Positions 34,791 to 44,162 of a stretch of DNA of 64,000 bases are shown here, in pieces. Both the position numbers and the translations under genes were made by a program. Source of the stretch: Pseudomonas sp. Bc-h (GTDB taxonomy: Bacteria > Pseudomonadota > Gammaproteobacteria > Pseudomonadales > Pseudomonadaceae); contig NZ_MUIN01000011.1 in assembly GCF_002080045.1 (NCBI RefSeq), positions 440,354 through 504,353 of the forward strand, read 5' to 3'. The stretch's first letter is position 1, and each line of letters opens with the position of its first letter. The notes under the pieces were generated by a model. It saw only the letters and a program-made list of their open reading frames with translations, had not been told where the DNA came from and did not search any database.

Positions 34791-35612
34791 TTAGTTTTTT
34801 GGAATCATCAATTCGCGCACGCCATTGGCATGCTCGATCACTTCGCCCGGCAGGCGCAGGCGCTGGTCGTCGAGGTAGCGGTAGTCACGGCGCGCGGCTT
34901 GCAACTGGCTCAGGTCGAGTTCCGCGCTGAACTGGCATTCCTCGCGGCCTGCTTCCTGCAACAATGTGCCGAACGGGTCTACCAGTGCGCTGCCGCCGGC
35001 GAACACCAGGCCGCCATCGCCTTCGCCGACGCGGTTGACCATCAGTGCGAACGCCTGGTTTTCCTGCGCGCGGGCCATGATCGCAGTGCGGTGGGTCGGG
35101 CCGTACGGGTCCATGTTGCCGTTGGTGACGATGATCAACTCGGCGCCCAGCTGTGCCAGCGCTCGGGCCGATTCCGGGAATTCGATGTCGTAGCAGATCA
35201 GCATGCCTACCCGCAGCCCGTTCCACAGACAGGTGGCGTAACGGTCGCCAGGCGTGAAAACACCGCGGTCGGACGCCCACAGATGGGTTTTGCGATAGCG
35301 CAGCGCGATGCCTTCAGGGGTAATCAAAAGCGTGGTGTTGTAAAAACGGCCGTTGTCGCTTTCGGCAATGCCAATCACCACAGAGATGTTGCGCTCGCGA
35401 GCGGCCTGTTGCACGGCCTGAACGGTCGGGCCGTCCAGTGGCTCCGAGATCCGGGAGACAGTTTCGCTGGAGGGGAACCCCATCAGATGAGTTTCCGGAA
35501 ACACGATCAGCGCAGTATCGCTGGCGCAGGCTGCAATCGCGGCCAGTGCGCGTTTCAGGTTATGGCTCGTGCCATTGTCCTGGCCCGTCAATTGGGCAAA
35601 TTCGACCTTCAT
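34791..35612 (-). CDS. Carbon-nitrogen hydrolase (nitrilase superfamily)
   Basis: A 273-residue enzyme with the full catalytic triad E40 (VFPETH), K108 (RYRKTHLW) and C140 (LICYDIEFPE). Members hydrolyse amides, nitriles or N-carbamoyl compounds; an amidase acting on an amino acid or polyamine derivative is most likely here. AAGGAG precedes the ATG. The divergent LuxR gene and downstream permease form a likely local catabolic unit. Confidence 0.87.
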   Translation of the reverse strand: MKVEFAQLTGQDNGTSHNLKRALAAIAACASDTALIVFPETHLMGFPSSETVSRISEPLDGPTVQAVQQAARERNISVVIGIAESDNGRFYNTTLLITPEGIALRYRKTHLWASDRGVFTPGDRYATCLWNGLRVGMLICYDIEFPESARALAQLGAELIIVTNGNMDPYGPTHRTAIMARAQENQAFALMVNRVGEGDGGLVFAGGSALVDPFGTLLQEAGREECQFSAELDLSQLQAARRDYRYLDDQRLRLPGEVIEHANGVRELMIPKN

Positions 35613-35705
35613 GGGTTCTCCTTATCGCGTCACGTTGCCGATCGGCCACAAAACGCTGGCCTGATCATTGGCTCTGCGGGCAGTATGCGCATCAGCACGT
35701 GTTAC

Positions 35706-35731
35706 GGGGTATTACGCAGCTGTAGTAACCC
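35706..35731. promoter_or_regulatory. Imperfect inverted repeat in the divergent control region
   Basis: GGGGTATTA (35706-35714) and TAGTAACCC (35723-35731) pair at 7 of 9 positions around 8 bases. It is 16 bases before the LuxR start and could be its operator. Confidence 0.35.
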
Positions 35732-35746
35732 AATAGGGGTAGATCA

Positions 35747-36559
35747 ATGACAATCGCACTTCAGGACATCGCCTGGCATCGCTCGGTCGCGCAATTGATC
35801 GAAGCGCTGGACCGGCCGAACTTCTGGGCCCAGCTGGTGCGCCTGCTCGATCAATACGTCAGTTTCGATAGCTGGGTCGCGCTGCAATTCAGCTCAGGTC
35901 AGCGCCCTCAAGTGTTCGCCGAATGTCCCGCCGAAGACGGCAGCCCGGACCAGCTGTTTCAGGACTACCTCAAGGGCCTGTACCTGCTCGACCCTTTCTA
36001 TATCGCCAGCCGCGAGCGCTCGCAGAGCGGCCTGTTCCGCCTCGCCGAAGTGGCACCTGAGCACTTCGAGCTGACCGAGTACTATCAGCGATACTTTCGT
36101 CTGAATGTCGTAGCCGACGAAATCCAGTTCAATTGCCAGCTCGACAGCGACCGCACACTTTGTCTCTCGTTAGGTTCGACTCAGCGCTTCAGTGCCGAAC
36201 AGATCGCGCTGCTGTCGATGGTCCAGCCATGGGTGATTGCCCTGCTTCGCCAACGGCTGCCATTCGAACTGGCGGACACTGTGTCCGATGTCGAACCGAA
36301 CTTCGCGCAGTTGCCGACCAGCGATTGGCGCACCCAACTGGAAGCCTCCGTGCAGCAAAGCCGAGGCGCACAGCTGACCGCCCGTGAACTGGATGTCGGG
36401 CGCCTGATGCTCAGCGGATGCTCAAGCAAGGAGATCGCGCGCAAACTGGAAATTTCTGCCGAAACCGTGCGCGTACACAAGAAACATATGTACAGCAAAC
36501 TCGGAATCAAATCGCAGTCCGAGCTGTTCTCGATTTTTCTTCAGGCGCAGAGCGCTTGA
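35747..36559 (+). CDS. LuxR-family transcriptional regulator
   Basis: A 270-residue protein. The C-terminal LuxR helix-turn-helix reads LTARELDVGRLMLSGCSSKEIARKLEISAETVRVHKKHMYSKL. The N-terminal two thirds resemble no receiver and no clear autoinducer domain; it may bind a small ligand. It is divergent from the carbon-nitrogen hydrolase gene and is the likely regulator of that gene and the permease. Confidence 0.82.
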   Translation: MTIALQDIAWHRSVAQLIEALDRPNFWAQLVRLLDQYVSFDSWVALQFSSGQRPQVFAECPAEDGSPDQLFQDYLKGLYLLDPFYIASRERSQSGLFRLAEVAPEHFELTEYYQRYFRLNVVADEIQFNCQLDSDRTLCLSLGSTQRFSAEQIALLSMVQPWVIALLRQRLPFELADTVSDVEPNFAQLPTSDWRTQLEASVQQSRGAQLTARELDVGRLMLSGCSSKEIARKLEISAETVRVHKKHMYSKLGIKSQSELFSIFLQAQSA

Positions 36560-36637
36560 GGCAAAGGTAAAAAGTCTTGCCGAAAAAAGGCGCGGTACAG
36601 CGTCCCCATTAACCGTGTAAAGACCCCAAGGTTGCCT

Positions 36638-38251
36638 ATGAGCCTGTCCCTATTAAGCCGTTACGCCTTTTTCGTTGGCTGCGTGCTATTCACGCTATTG
36701 AGCTTGCCGTTCCTCTCTCACGAATGGCTCTGGCCGTTCACCCTCACTACCGCGATCCTCAGCCTGATCGGCATTTTCGACCTGATCCAGGTCCCGCATT
36801 CGGTGCGTCGCAACTACCCGATCCTGGGCAATATCCGCTACGCCGTCGAAACCATTCGCCCGGAAATTCGCCAGTACTTGCTTGAGTCCGACAGCGACGC
36901 CCTGCCCTTTTCCCGCGCCCAGCGCTCGCTGGTCTACGCACGAGCCAAGAATGAAACGGCAGACAAACCGTTCGGCACGCTGATCGATGTCTATCAGACC
37001 GGCTTCGAGTTCATCAGCCATTCCATGCGCCCGGCGCCGCTGTCCGACCCGAACCTGTTTCGCGTCACCGTGGGCGGGCCGCAGTGCACGCAGCCGTATT
37101 CGGCTTCGATCTTCAACATTTCTGCGATGAGCTTCGGCTCGCTCAGCGCCAATGCGATTCGTGCGCTGAACAAGGGCGCCAAGCTGGGCAACTTCGCCCA
37201 CGACACTGGCGAAGGCAGCATCAGCCCGTACCACAGAGAAAATGGCGGTGACCTGACCTGGGAACTGGGCAGCGGCTACTTTGGCTGCCGCACCGAAGAC
37301 GGCCGGTTCGACCCAGAGCGCTTCGCCAAACAGGCACAGGATCCGCAGGTGCGGATGATCGAGATCAAGATGAGCCAGGGCGCCAAACCCGGCCACGGCG
37401 GCATCCTGCCCAAGCACAAGGTCACGCAGGAAATCGCCAACACCCGTGGCATTCCCATGGGCGAAGACTGCATTTCACCGTCACGCCACAGCGCGTTCTC
37501 CACGCCCTTGGAAATGATGCAGTTCATCGCGCAATTGCGTGAGCTGTCGGGCGGTAAACCGGTGGGTTTCAAGTTCTGCCTTGGCCACCCCTGGGAATTC
37601 ATGGGCATTGCCAAGGCCATGATGGAAACCGGCATCCTGCCTGACTTCATCGTCGTCGACGGCACCGAAGGCGGTACGGGCGCGGCACCTGTCGAATTCA
37701 CCGACCACATGGGCGTGCCGATGCGCGAGGGCCTGTTGTTCGTGCACAACACGCTGATCGGTCTCAACCTGCGCGACAAGATCAAGCTCGGCGCCAGTGG
37801 CAAGATCGTCAGCGCGTTCGACATCGCCAGCGTGCTGTCCATCGGCGCCGACTGGGCCAACTCGGCGCGCGGCTTCATGTTCGCCATCGGCTGCATCCAG
37901 TCACAAAGCTGCCACACCAACAAATGCCCGACCGGTGTCGCCACCCAGGATCCTCTTCGCCAACGCGCACTGGTAGTCCCGGACAAGGCCCAGCGCGTAT
38001 TCAACTTCCACCGCAACACCCTGCACGCCCTGGCCGAAATGCTCGCCGCCGCAGGCCTGGACTCACCGGATCAACTGGAAGCCAAACACCTGGTGCGCCG
38101 CATGTCCGCCACCGAAGTCAAACAATTCTCCCAATCCCACGTGTTCCTGCAACCGGGGCAATTGCTCAACGGCATCGTCGATGACAGCTTCTACTCCCGC
38201 ACGTGGCGCATGGCCCGGGCGGACAGCTTTGAGCCCAATGAGATTGATTGA
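36638..38251 (+). CDS. Membrane-anchored FMN-binding glutamate synthase-like protein
   Basis: A 537-residue protein with two N-terminal membrane helices (residues 5-55), then the FMN-binding barrel of the glutamate synthase large subunit. It shows GEGSISPYH, KPGHGGILP, DGTEGGTGAAP and the cluster motif C-x5-C-x4-C (GCIQSQSCHTNKC) that ligates [3Fe-4S] in GltB. The amidotransferase and GXGXG domains are absent. The reaction is unknown; glutamate synthesis from ammonia or another redox step is possible. AAGG supports the ATG at 36638 over the TTG at 36632. Confidence 0.85.
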   Translation: MSLSLLSRYAFFVGCVLFTLLSLPFLSHEWLWPFTLTTAILSLIGIFDLIQVPHSVRRNYPILGNIRYAVETIRPEIRQYLLESDSDALPFSRAQRSLVYARAKNETADKPFGTLIDVYQTGFEFISHSMRPAPLSDPNLFRVTVGGPQCTQPYSASIFNISAMSFGSLSANAIRALNKGAKLGNFAHDTGEGSISPYHRENGGDLTWELGSGYFGCRTEDGRFDPERFAKQAQDPQVRMIEIKMSQGAKPGHGGILPKHKVTQEIANTRGIPMGEDCISPSRHSAFSTPLEMMQFIAQLRELSGGKPVGFKFCLGHPWEFMGIAKAMMETGILPDFIVVDGTEGGTGAAPVEFTDHMGVPMREGLLFVHNTLIGLNLRDKIKLGASGKIVSAFDIASVLSIGADWANSARGFMFAIGCIQSQSCHTNKCPTGVATQDPLRQRALVVPDKAQRVFNFHRNTLHALAEMLAAAGLDSPDQLEAKHLVRRMSATEVKQFSQSHVFLQPGQLLNGIVDDSFYSRTWRMARADSFEPNEID

Positions 38252-38340
38252 TCTGATCAGCTGACACCACCGCTTGCAGGCTGACGTATCCACTACTTCT
38301 GCTTCAGCAAGCGGTTTCACAAACTTCTCGATAATCCCGT

Positions 38341-38365
38341 TTCGTTTATTGCGTTTTCGTTTATT
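38341..38365 (+). promoter_or_regulatory. Tandem direct repeats upstream of the toxin-antitoxin operon
   Basis: TTCGTTTATT occurs at 38341-38350 and again at 38356-38365, a 15-base period, in an AT-rich stretch just before the antitoxin gene. Direct repeats like these are natural sites for autoregulation by the DNA-binding antitoxin. Confidence 0.5.
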
Positions 38366-38409
38366 TCGAATAACATCATTGCAACCTGTACAGAGCAGAT
38401 GGCGCCGAA

Positions 38410-38868
38410 ATGAACGCATCCACCCTTTCCACCTTTCCCGAAGCCCGGGAGGTCGCCGCTGCCGTGCAAGGCCAGCGAGATCTGGCGGCTTTCCTGACGA
38501 CTAAAACCGACACACAACGAATCGAAATCTACGATGCCGAAAACGTTGCTCATGCGGTAGAACTCCCCACCAGTGCTCTGCGCCTACTCGTAGATATTCT
38601 GGGTGAACTGGCGTTGGGCAACTCGGTAAAGGTTGTGCCGGTGCATGCTGAACTTACCACCCAGGAGGCGGCAGACCTTTTGAATGTCTCTAGACCGCAC
38701 CTCGTAAAGCTGCTGGAGAACGGTGCGCTCCCTCACCACAAGACCGGCAGGCACCGCAGGGTGTTGTTTTCGGATCTCATGGCGTTCAAACAGGAGCGCG
38801 ATGAAAACAGTCGACAGGCCATGGATGACCTTGCCCGATTACCAGAAGAGCTCGGGATGGGCTATTGA
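38410..38868 (+). CDS. Antitoxin with excisionase-type DNA-binding domain
   Basis: A 152-residue protein. Residues about 78-125 form a MerR/excisionase-like helix-turn-helix (ELTTQEAADLLNVSRPHLVKLLENGALPHHKTGRHRRV); the N-terminal half is not recognised and the C-terminal tail probably binds the toxin. The stop overlaps the toxin ATG (TGATG). Small size, overlap and the PIN partner identify a type II toxin-antitoxin pair, though not of the classic VapB fold. Confidence 0.82.
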   Translation: MNASTLSTFPEAREVAAAVQGQRDLAAFLTTKTDTQRIEIYDAENVAHAVELPTSALRLLVDILGELALGNSVKVVPVHAELTTQEAADLLNVSRPHLVKLLENGALPHHKTGRHRRVLFSDLMAFKQERDENSRQAMDDLARLPEELGMGY

Positions 38869-39365
38869 TGCGGCACTCGCCTTTTACAGCTATCTACGAT
38901 GCATGCGTGCTTTATCCTGCCCCTCTGCGAGACCTACTGATTCGCCTTGCTGGCAAAGGACTGTATCGAGCCAAATGGACCGCCGAAATAGACGATGAAT
39001 GGAAACGCAACCTCCTGCTCAATCGCCCGGACTTGACGCGCGAACAACTCGACCGCGTTTCCGAACTGATGATCCGGGCCGTGCCCGACGCTTTGGTCAC
39101 CGGGCATCGTTCACTCTGCGCCGGCCTTTCGCTGCCGGATCCGGGGGATGTTCATGTTGTGGCGGCAGCCATCCGTTGCAATGCCGAGGTCGTGGTGACG
39201 TTCAATCTTCGAGACTTTCCAGCTTCAGCCTTGGACGAGTTCGAGATTGAAGCCCAGCATCCCGATGAGTTAGTCATGAATCTATGGGATCTTGATCAGG
39301 CGGCGGTATTGGCCGCTGCCGCGCAGATGCGTCGGGCGATGATCCGCAATCCGTATTCGCCGTAA
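38868..39365 (+). CDS. PIN-domain toxin (putative ribonuclease)
   Basis: A 165-residue PIN protein. The acidic metal site is suggested by D11 (AIYDACVL), a glutamate in the WTAEIDDEW helix, D in DPGDVHVVAAAI and the NLRDF loop. PIN toxins are Mg2+-dependent RNases that cleave tRNA, rRNA or mRNA. The ATG at 38868 overlaps the antitoxin stop; a TTG three bases earlier is unlikely. Toxicity is inferred from context, not shown. Confidence 0.8.
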   Translation: MRHSPFTAIYDACVLYPAPLRDLLIRLAGKGLYRAKWTAEIDDEWKRNLLLNRPDLTREQLDRVSELMIRAVPDALVTGHRSLCAGLSLPDPGDVHVVAAAIRCNAEVVVTFNLRDFPASALDEFEIEAQHPDELVMNLWDLDQAAVLAAAAQMRRAMIRNPYSP

Positions 39366-39620
39366 CAATTCATCGACTGCATTTACCGACAAGGTCTGCC
39401 ACTGACAGCCACCACATTACGAGACTATTGCTCTCTTCTTTGAAACGCTTAAGAAATTGAACCCTGCCAAGATCTTTCGAGACATTCTGTAATACCCCCC
39501 TTTTGCATTTACCCCCTGAAACCGCCACCCTTCGCGCCGCCGATCAGCCCCGGCTGGCGGCGCGGAACCAAGGCCCCTGCGGCCACTCTTCTTTAAACAG
39601 ACTTGCAAGAGCCCACCGTC

Positions 39621-40766
39621 ATGACGAACGGACGCGACCATCGAATCGACTTCTTTCGAGGTTTGGCGCTGATCTTCATTTTTTGGGATCACGTACCGGA
39701 CCACCCTTTCGCGCAGTTGACCCTGCGTAACTTCGGCTTCAGCGACGCGGCTGAAGTCTTCGTGTTTCTCGCCGGTTATGCCGCTGTCCTGGCCTATGGA
39801 CGTGTCGCTCAACGCGACGGCTACGGTGTGGCGTGCCTGCGTATTCTGCGACGCACCTGGGTGCTCTATGTCGCGCATATATTCCTGCTGACGCTGCTGA
39901 TGGGCATTGTCTTCGTCGCCAACAACCACGTCGAAACCCGCGACATGGTGCGCGAGATGGGGCTCGAATATTTCGTCGGCAATCCGCAACAGGCGCTGGC
40001 AGACGAATTGCTGCTGCGTTTCAAACCCAACCTGACCGACCCTCTGCCGCTGTACATCCTGCTGATGGGGGCGCTGCCGCTGATTCTGCCGATCATGATG
40101 CGAAGCGCTGCCGTGGCGGTGGGCCTGTCGATCACGCTTTACATGATGGTGCCGTTGTTCGGCTGGAATCTACGCGCCTATGAGGGCGGCGGTTTTTGGT
40201 ATTTCAATCCGCTGGCCTGGCAGTTGATCTTCGTGCTCGGTGGCGCGCTGGCCATGTACACGCAACGGCGTTCAGTGCCTCGCACCACTGCGACGCGGCC
40301 GTCGTGGCAGCAGCCGCTGTTTCTAAGTGCTGTCCTGTACCTGCTGATTACCGGCACCATCGCCTTCCTATGGAAGTTCCCGGCAGTGCATGACGCGCTG
40401 CTGCCCAAGACGTTTACCGACTTGATCTACCCGATCGACAAGACCAATCTGTCGCCGCTGCGGCTGATCCATTTCATCGCGCTGGTCTATATCGTGGCGA
40501 AACTGCTGCCAGGGTCACACAAATGGATCGACAACTGGCCGGCTCAACAAACCTGTCGCATGGGCCGCTATTCGCTGGAAATCTTTTGTCTGGGTGTACT
40601 CCTTGCCCCGCTGGCCGACATGGCCAACGCACTGGCTGACGACGCTTGGCAGATGCGCGTGATCACTGCGCTATTGGGGCTGGGCCTGATGTTGCTGCTG
40701 TCCAATTGGCTGGAGCTCAATAAGCGTTTGGGAAGCCCGAAAACAGCGGCCGCCGCGCGAGCCTGA
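39621..40766 (+). CDS. OpgC-domain integral membrane protein
   Basis: A 381-residue protein with about ten membrane helices. The start DHRIDFFRGLALIFIFWDHVP matches the OpgC family, whose E. coli-type member adds succinyl groups to periplasmic glucans. In this family R-x2-x-D-x-F-R-G near the N-terminus is characteristic. No glucan synthesis genes lie nearby, so the acceptor is unknown. The ATG at 39621 is preferred; no strong ribosome site is visible. Confidence 0.78.
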   Translation: MTNGRDHRIDFFRGLALIFIFWDHVPDHPFAQLTLRNFGFSDAAEVFVFLAGYAAVLAYGRVAQRDGYGVACLRILRRTWVLYVAHIFLLTLLMGIVFVANNHVETRDMVREMGLEYFVGNPQQALADELLLRFKPNLTDPLPLYILLMGALPLILPIMMRSAAVAVGLSITLYMMVPLFGWNLRAYEGGGFWYFNPLAWQLIFVLGGALAMYTQRRSVPRTTATRPSWQQPLFLSAVLYLLITGTIAFLWKFPAVHDALLPKTFTDLIYPIDKTNLSPLRLIHFIALVYIVAKLLPGSHKWIDNWPAQQTCRMGRYSLEIFCLGVLLAPLADMANALADDAWQMRVITALLGLGLMLLLSNWLELNKRLGSPKTAAAARA

Positions 40767-40783
40767 TCCAGCCCCGCCCCATA

Positions 40784-40849
40784 CCAGCAAGGCTTGCTGG
40801 TGGTTTCGGTCTTCCGGCCGCCACCGCCGGCAAACCGTGCTGCTACAGG
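40784..40849. repeat. REP-type inverted repeat (family A)
   Basis: Diverged left arm CCAGCAAGGCTTGCTGGTGG and well-kept right arm CCACCGCCGGCAAACCGTGC then TGCTACAGG. It occupies the first part of the 307-base gap after the OpgC-like gene; the rest of that gap holds only the upstream region of the next gene. Confidence 0.7.
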
Positions 40850-41073
40850 AAAAACCTCCCCTCGCCCGCCACCCTCGCTGCCCTAAGCAATACAAACATG
40901 CAGCCTGCCTCCAGCGTATCTCACGTTACAAAATCTTCACCATCCCCGCTCAGCGTCTAAGCTTGTAGTCAGGTGCGATTAACAGGTTTAACCGGGCCAA
41001 CGATATGGGCGCTTTGTGGCATTCCGATGCAAAGAAGGCTGCGGTCAAGGCTGACAGTCAGGGGGACGTTCCA

Positions 41074-44000
41074 ATGCCCGCAAGCCCAAGCCACTGGCGA
41101 CACGTGTGGCGTGCGCTGGCGGTGTTGGTGCTGGTGGCATTGGTGATCCTGGGATTTGCCATTTCGGTAGAGAGCCGCAGCTCGAAGCTGCAGGCCCGCG
41201 AATTCAGCCAGTTTGCGCATAACCTCAGCTATGCGTTGGAGCCAGGGCCAAGCGACGCGATTGTGTATCCCGGCGATGGCCCGTTCGACAAGCGCCTGGG
41301 CTATTCCTCTCTGGGCGATTTCCTGCCCCGGTTGCTCAAGCGCGACTATCGAATCATCGAGCAAGCGCATTTCTCTCCCGAGCTGCTCTCCTACGCCAAA
41401 CGAGGCTTTTTCGTTCCGTATCAGGAAAAGAGCCAATCTGGCCTGACCATCGCCGATTGCCGCGGGGATCCGCTGTATCAGTACACTTATCCGCAGCAGT
41501 TGTACCCGAACTTCGCAGCCATCCCGCCCGTGCTGGTAAACAGTCTGTTGTTCATCGAAAACCGCGACCTGCTGGACCCTCGGCAGCCCTTGGCCAACCC
41601 GGCCGTGGACTGGCCGCGGTTCCTCAAGGCGGCCATTTCTCAGGTCGCCAAAGTGATCGGTTTGCCAGGCCAGTCTGCCGGGGGCAGCACGTTGGCGACT
41701 CAACTAGAAAAGTATCGTCACTCGCCCGATGGCCTGACGATATCCGGCGGCGAGAAGATTCGTCAGATGATTTCCGCCAGCGTGCGCGCCTATCAACCCG
41801 GCCCGCAAACGCTGGAAGCTCGGCAACGCGTGGTGCGTGACTACCTCAACAGCGTGCCGCTTTCGGCGGTGCCGGGGCATGGCGAAGTGCATGGCATGGC
41901 CGAAGGCTTGCGCGTCTGGTATGGCGCTGATTTCGACCGCTCCAATCAGTTGCTGATGGCCCCGGCCAAGGATGCCAAGACCCTCGCTGCGCAAGGCCTG
42001 GCCTTGCGTGAGATGCTGTCGCTGGTGATCGCGCAACGACGCCCCTCGCACTATCTGGCCAAAGGCCGCAAGGAACTGGCGGACCTGACAGACAGCCACA
42101 TTCGCCTGCTCGCCCAGAACAAGGTGATTGAGCCGACACTGGCCGATGCCGCGCTGGCTTCCACCGTGACCTACCGCGACTGGGTACAACAACCGACAGT
42201 CACGCCGATCGAGACCAACAAGGGCATTACGGTCGCGCGGACTCGCTTGTCGAATATGCTGGATCGGCCACTCTACGACCTAGACCGCCTCGATCTCTCA
42301 GCCACCAGCACCCTGCAAAGCGATCTGCAGGTCAGCGTCGGTCAATACCTGCGCGATCTGGCCAATCCCGAGTTCGCTGGCAAGCTCGGCCTGCTTGGCG
42401 AACATCTGCTGACGCCGACCAGCACCCAGGCCGTGCGTTACAGCTTCACCCTGTTCGAGCGCGACGCGGATGGCTCGCGGGTACGGGTGCAGACCGACAG
42501 CACTGACCAACCGTTCGACATCAACGAGGGCAGCAAGCTGGAACTGGGCTCCACCGCGAAAATGCGGGTGCTGACCACTTACCTGCAAATCCTCTCCGAG
42601 TTGCATGACAAGTACGCCGGCATGAGCAACGCCGATCTGAAGAAGGTCCCGGTCGAGGATCCTGACCGACTGAGCCGCTGGGCGCTGGACTACCTGATGC
42701 AGAACAAGGACCGCGACCTGTCGAAAATGCTCGCCGCAGCCCTGGACCGTAAATACTCCGCCAGCCCAGGTGAGTATTTCTTCACTGGCGGAGGCATGCA
42801 CCACTTCAACAACTTCCGCAGGGAAGACAATGACCGTAACCCAACACTGCGCGACGCTCTGCGCGAATCAATCAACCTGCCGTTCATACGCTTGATGCGC
42901 GATGTGGTGCGCTACACCACCTATTCAGGCCCCAACAACAGTGCGGTGCTACTCAAGGACGACAGCGACCCCAGACGTCAGGAGTACCTGGCCGAATTCG
43001 CCGACCGAGAAGGGACATCGTTTTTGCTGCGCTTCTGGAAGCGCTACAAGAACAAGACCACTCAGGATCGTCTCGATACCTTTCTCGATGGCGTCCATCC
43101 ATCGGCCAGTCGCATGGCCGCGGTGCATCGCTACCTCTTGCCGGATGCCACGCAGAGCGCGTTCAACGCATTCGTTCGGGCTCATGTGGTCGCCGACAAG
43201 CGCCAGCCGCCGCTGAGTGAAAAACGCCTCGACGACCTGTATTACGCCTATGGGCCAGGCAAGTTCGATCTGCCGGATCAGGGCTTTGTCGCCCGCGTTC
43301 ACCCGCTGGACCTGTGGCTTGTGGGCTATTTGCTGCAGAACCCGGATGCCAAGTTCAAGGACGCCGTGGCGGCCAGTCGTTTCGAGCGTCAGGAGGTGTA
43401 CAGCTGGCTGTTCAAGAGTCGGCACAAGAGCGCCCGCGACAGCCGTATTCGCACCATGCTGGAGATCGAAGCGTTCCTGGATATTCATCAGCGCTGGCAG
43501 CGTCTGGGCTATCCCTTTGACCATCTGGTGCCTTCGCTGGCAACTGCAATCGGCAGCTCTGGCGACCGCCCCGCCGCGTTGGCAGAGTTGATCGGGATCA
43601 TTCAGAACGACGGCATTCGTTTGCCAGTGCTGCGCATCGACAGCCTGCATTTTGCCGCCGATACGCCCTATGAAACCAAACTGACCAACAACCCCGAACT
43701 CGGCAAACGCGTGCTGCAATCGGAAGTGGCGACCGCCATGCGCGAGGCGCTGTCGCAGGTGGTCGACGCGGGTACCGCAAGGCGCGTCTCGGGCAGCTTC
43801 AAGACTCTGGACGGCACGACGCTGGCGATGGGCGGCAAGACTGGCACGGGCGACAACCGTATCGAGAGTTTCGGTTCTGGCGGACGCATCATCGCGTCCA
43901 AGGCGATCAACCGCACCGCGACGTTCGTGTTCTATATCGGCGACAACCATTACGGCACGTTGACCGCCTATGTGCCCGGGCGGACCGCTGAAAGCTTCAA

Positions 44001-44130
44001 ATTCACCTCGGCATTGCCCGTCCAGGTTCTCAAGGGCATGGCGCCGATTCTCAATCGCTACCTGGAGCCGGGGACGTATACCCAGTGCAAGGCTCCGGAG
44101 GCAACGCAAGTGGCGAGCAACTCGCTCTAG
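41074..44130 (+). CDS. Large class A-type penicillin-binding protein (transglycosylase/transpeptidase)
   Basis: About 1018 residues with a single N-terminal membrane anchor. The GT51-like region has FIENRDLLD where EDxxF is usual, GGSTLATQLEKYRHS (usual GGSTLTQQ), and VVRDYLNSVPL. The transpeptidase has S-x-x-K in GSTAKM, S-x-N in ESINLP and the KTG box GGKTGTGDN. GGGGGA eight bases upstream supports the ATG at 41074; an ATG at 41005 has no ribosome site. It is longer than PBP1a/1b and may act on peptidoglycan in a specialised role. Confidence 0.8.
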   Translation: MPASPSHWRHVWRALAVLVLVALVILGFAISVESRSSKLQAREFSQFAHNLSYALEPGPSDAIVYPGDGPFDKRLGYSSLGDFLPRLLKRDYRIIEQAHFSPELLSYAKRGFFVPYQEKSQSGLTIADCRGDPLYQYTYPQQLYPNFAAIPPVLVNSLLFIENRDLLDPRQPLANPAVDWPRFLKAAISQVAKVIGLPGQSAGGSTLATQLEKYRHSPDGLTISGGEKIRQMISASVRAYQPGPQTLEARQRVVRDYLNSVPLSAVPGHGEVHGMAEGLRVWYGADFDRSNQLLMAPAKDAKTLAAQGLALREMLSLVIAQRRPSHYLAKGRKELADLTDSHIRLLAQNKVIEPTLADAALASTVTYRDWVQQPTVTPIETNKGITVARTRLSNMLDRPLYDLDRLDLSATSTLQSDLQVSVGQYLRDLANPEFAGKLGLLGEHLLTPTSTQAVRYSFTLFERDADGSRVRVQTDSTDQPFDINEGSKLELGSTAKMRVLTTYLQILSELHDKYAGMSNADLKKVPVEDPDRLSRWALDYLMQNKDRDLSKMLAAALDRKYSASPGEYFFTGGGMHHFNNFRREDNDRNPTLRDALRESINLPFIRLMRDVVRYTTYSGPNNSAVLLKDDSDPRRQEYLAEFADREGTSFLLRFWKRYKNKTTQDRLDTFLDGVHPSASRMAAVHRYLLPDATQSAFNAFVRAHVVADKRQPPLSEKRLDDLYYAYGPGKFDLPDQGFVARVHPLDLWLVGYLLQNPDAKFKDAVAASRFERQEVYSWLFKSRHKSARDSRIRTMLEIEAFLDIHQRWQRLGYPFDHLVPSLATAIGSSGDRPAALAELIGIIQNDGIRLPVLRIDSLHFAADTPYETKLTNNPELGKRVLQSEVATAMREALSQVVDAGTARRVSGSFKTLDGTTLAMGGKTGTGDNRIESFGSGGRIIASKAINRTATFVFYIGDNHYGTLTAYVPGRTAESFKFTSALPVQVLKGMAPILNRYLEPGTYTQCKAPEATQVASNSL

Positions 44131-44162
44131 GCCCCGCCACCGTGCGTCGTCCATCGTCCATC

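Noticed and set aside
39417..39989. Minus-strand frame upstream of and into the OpgC-like gene
   Set aside because: Most of it is antisense to the membrane protein; no translation signal.
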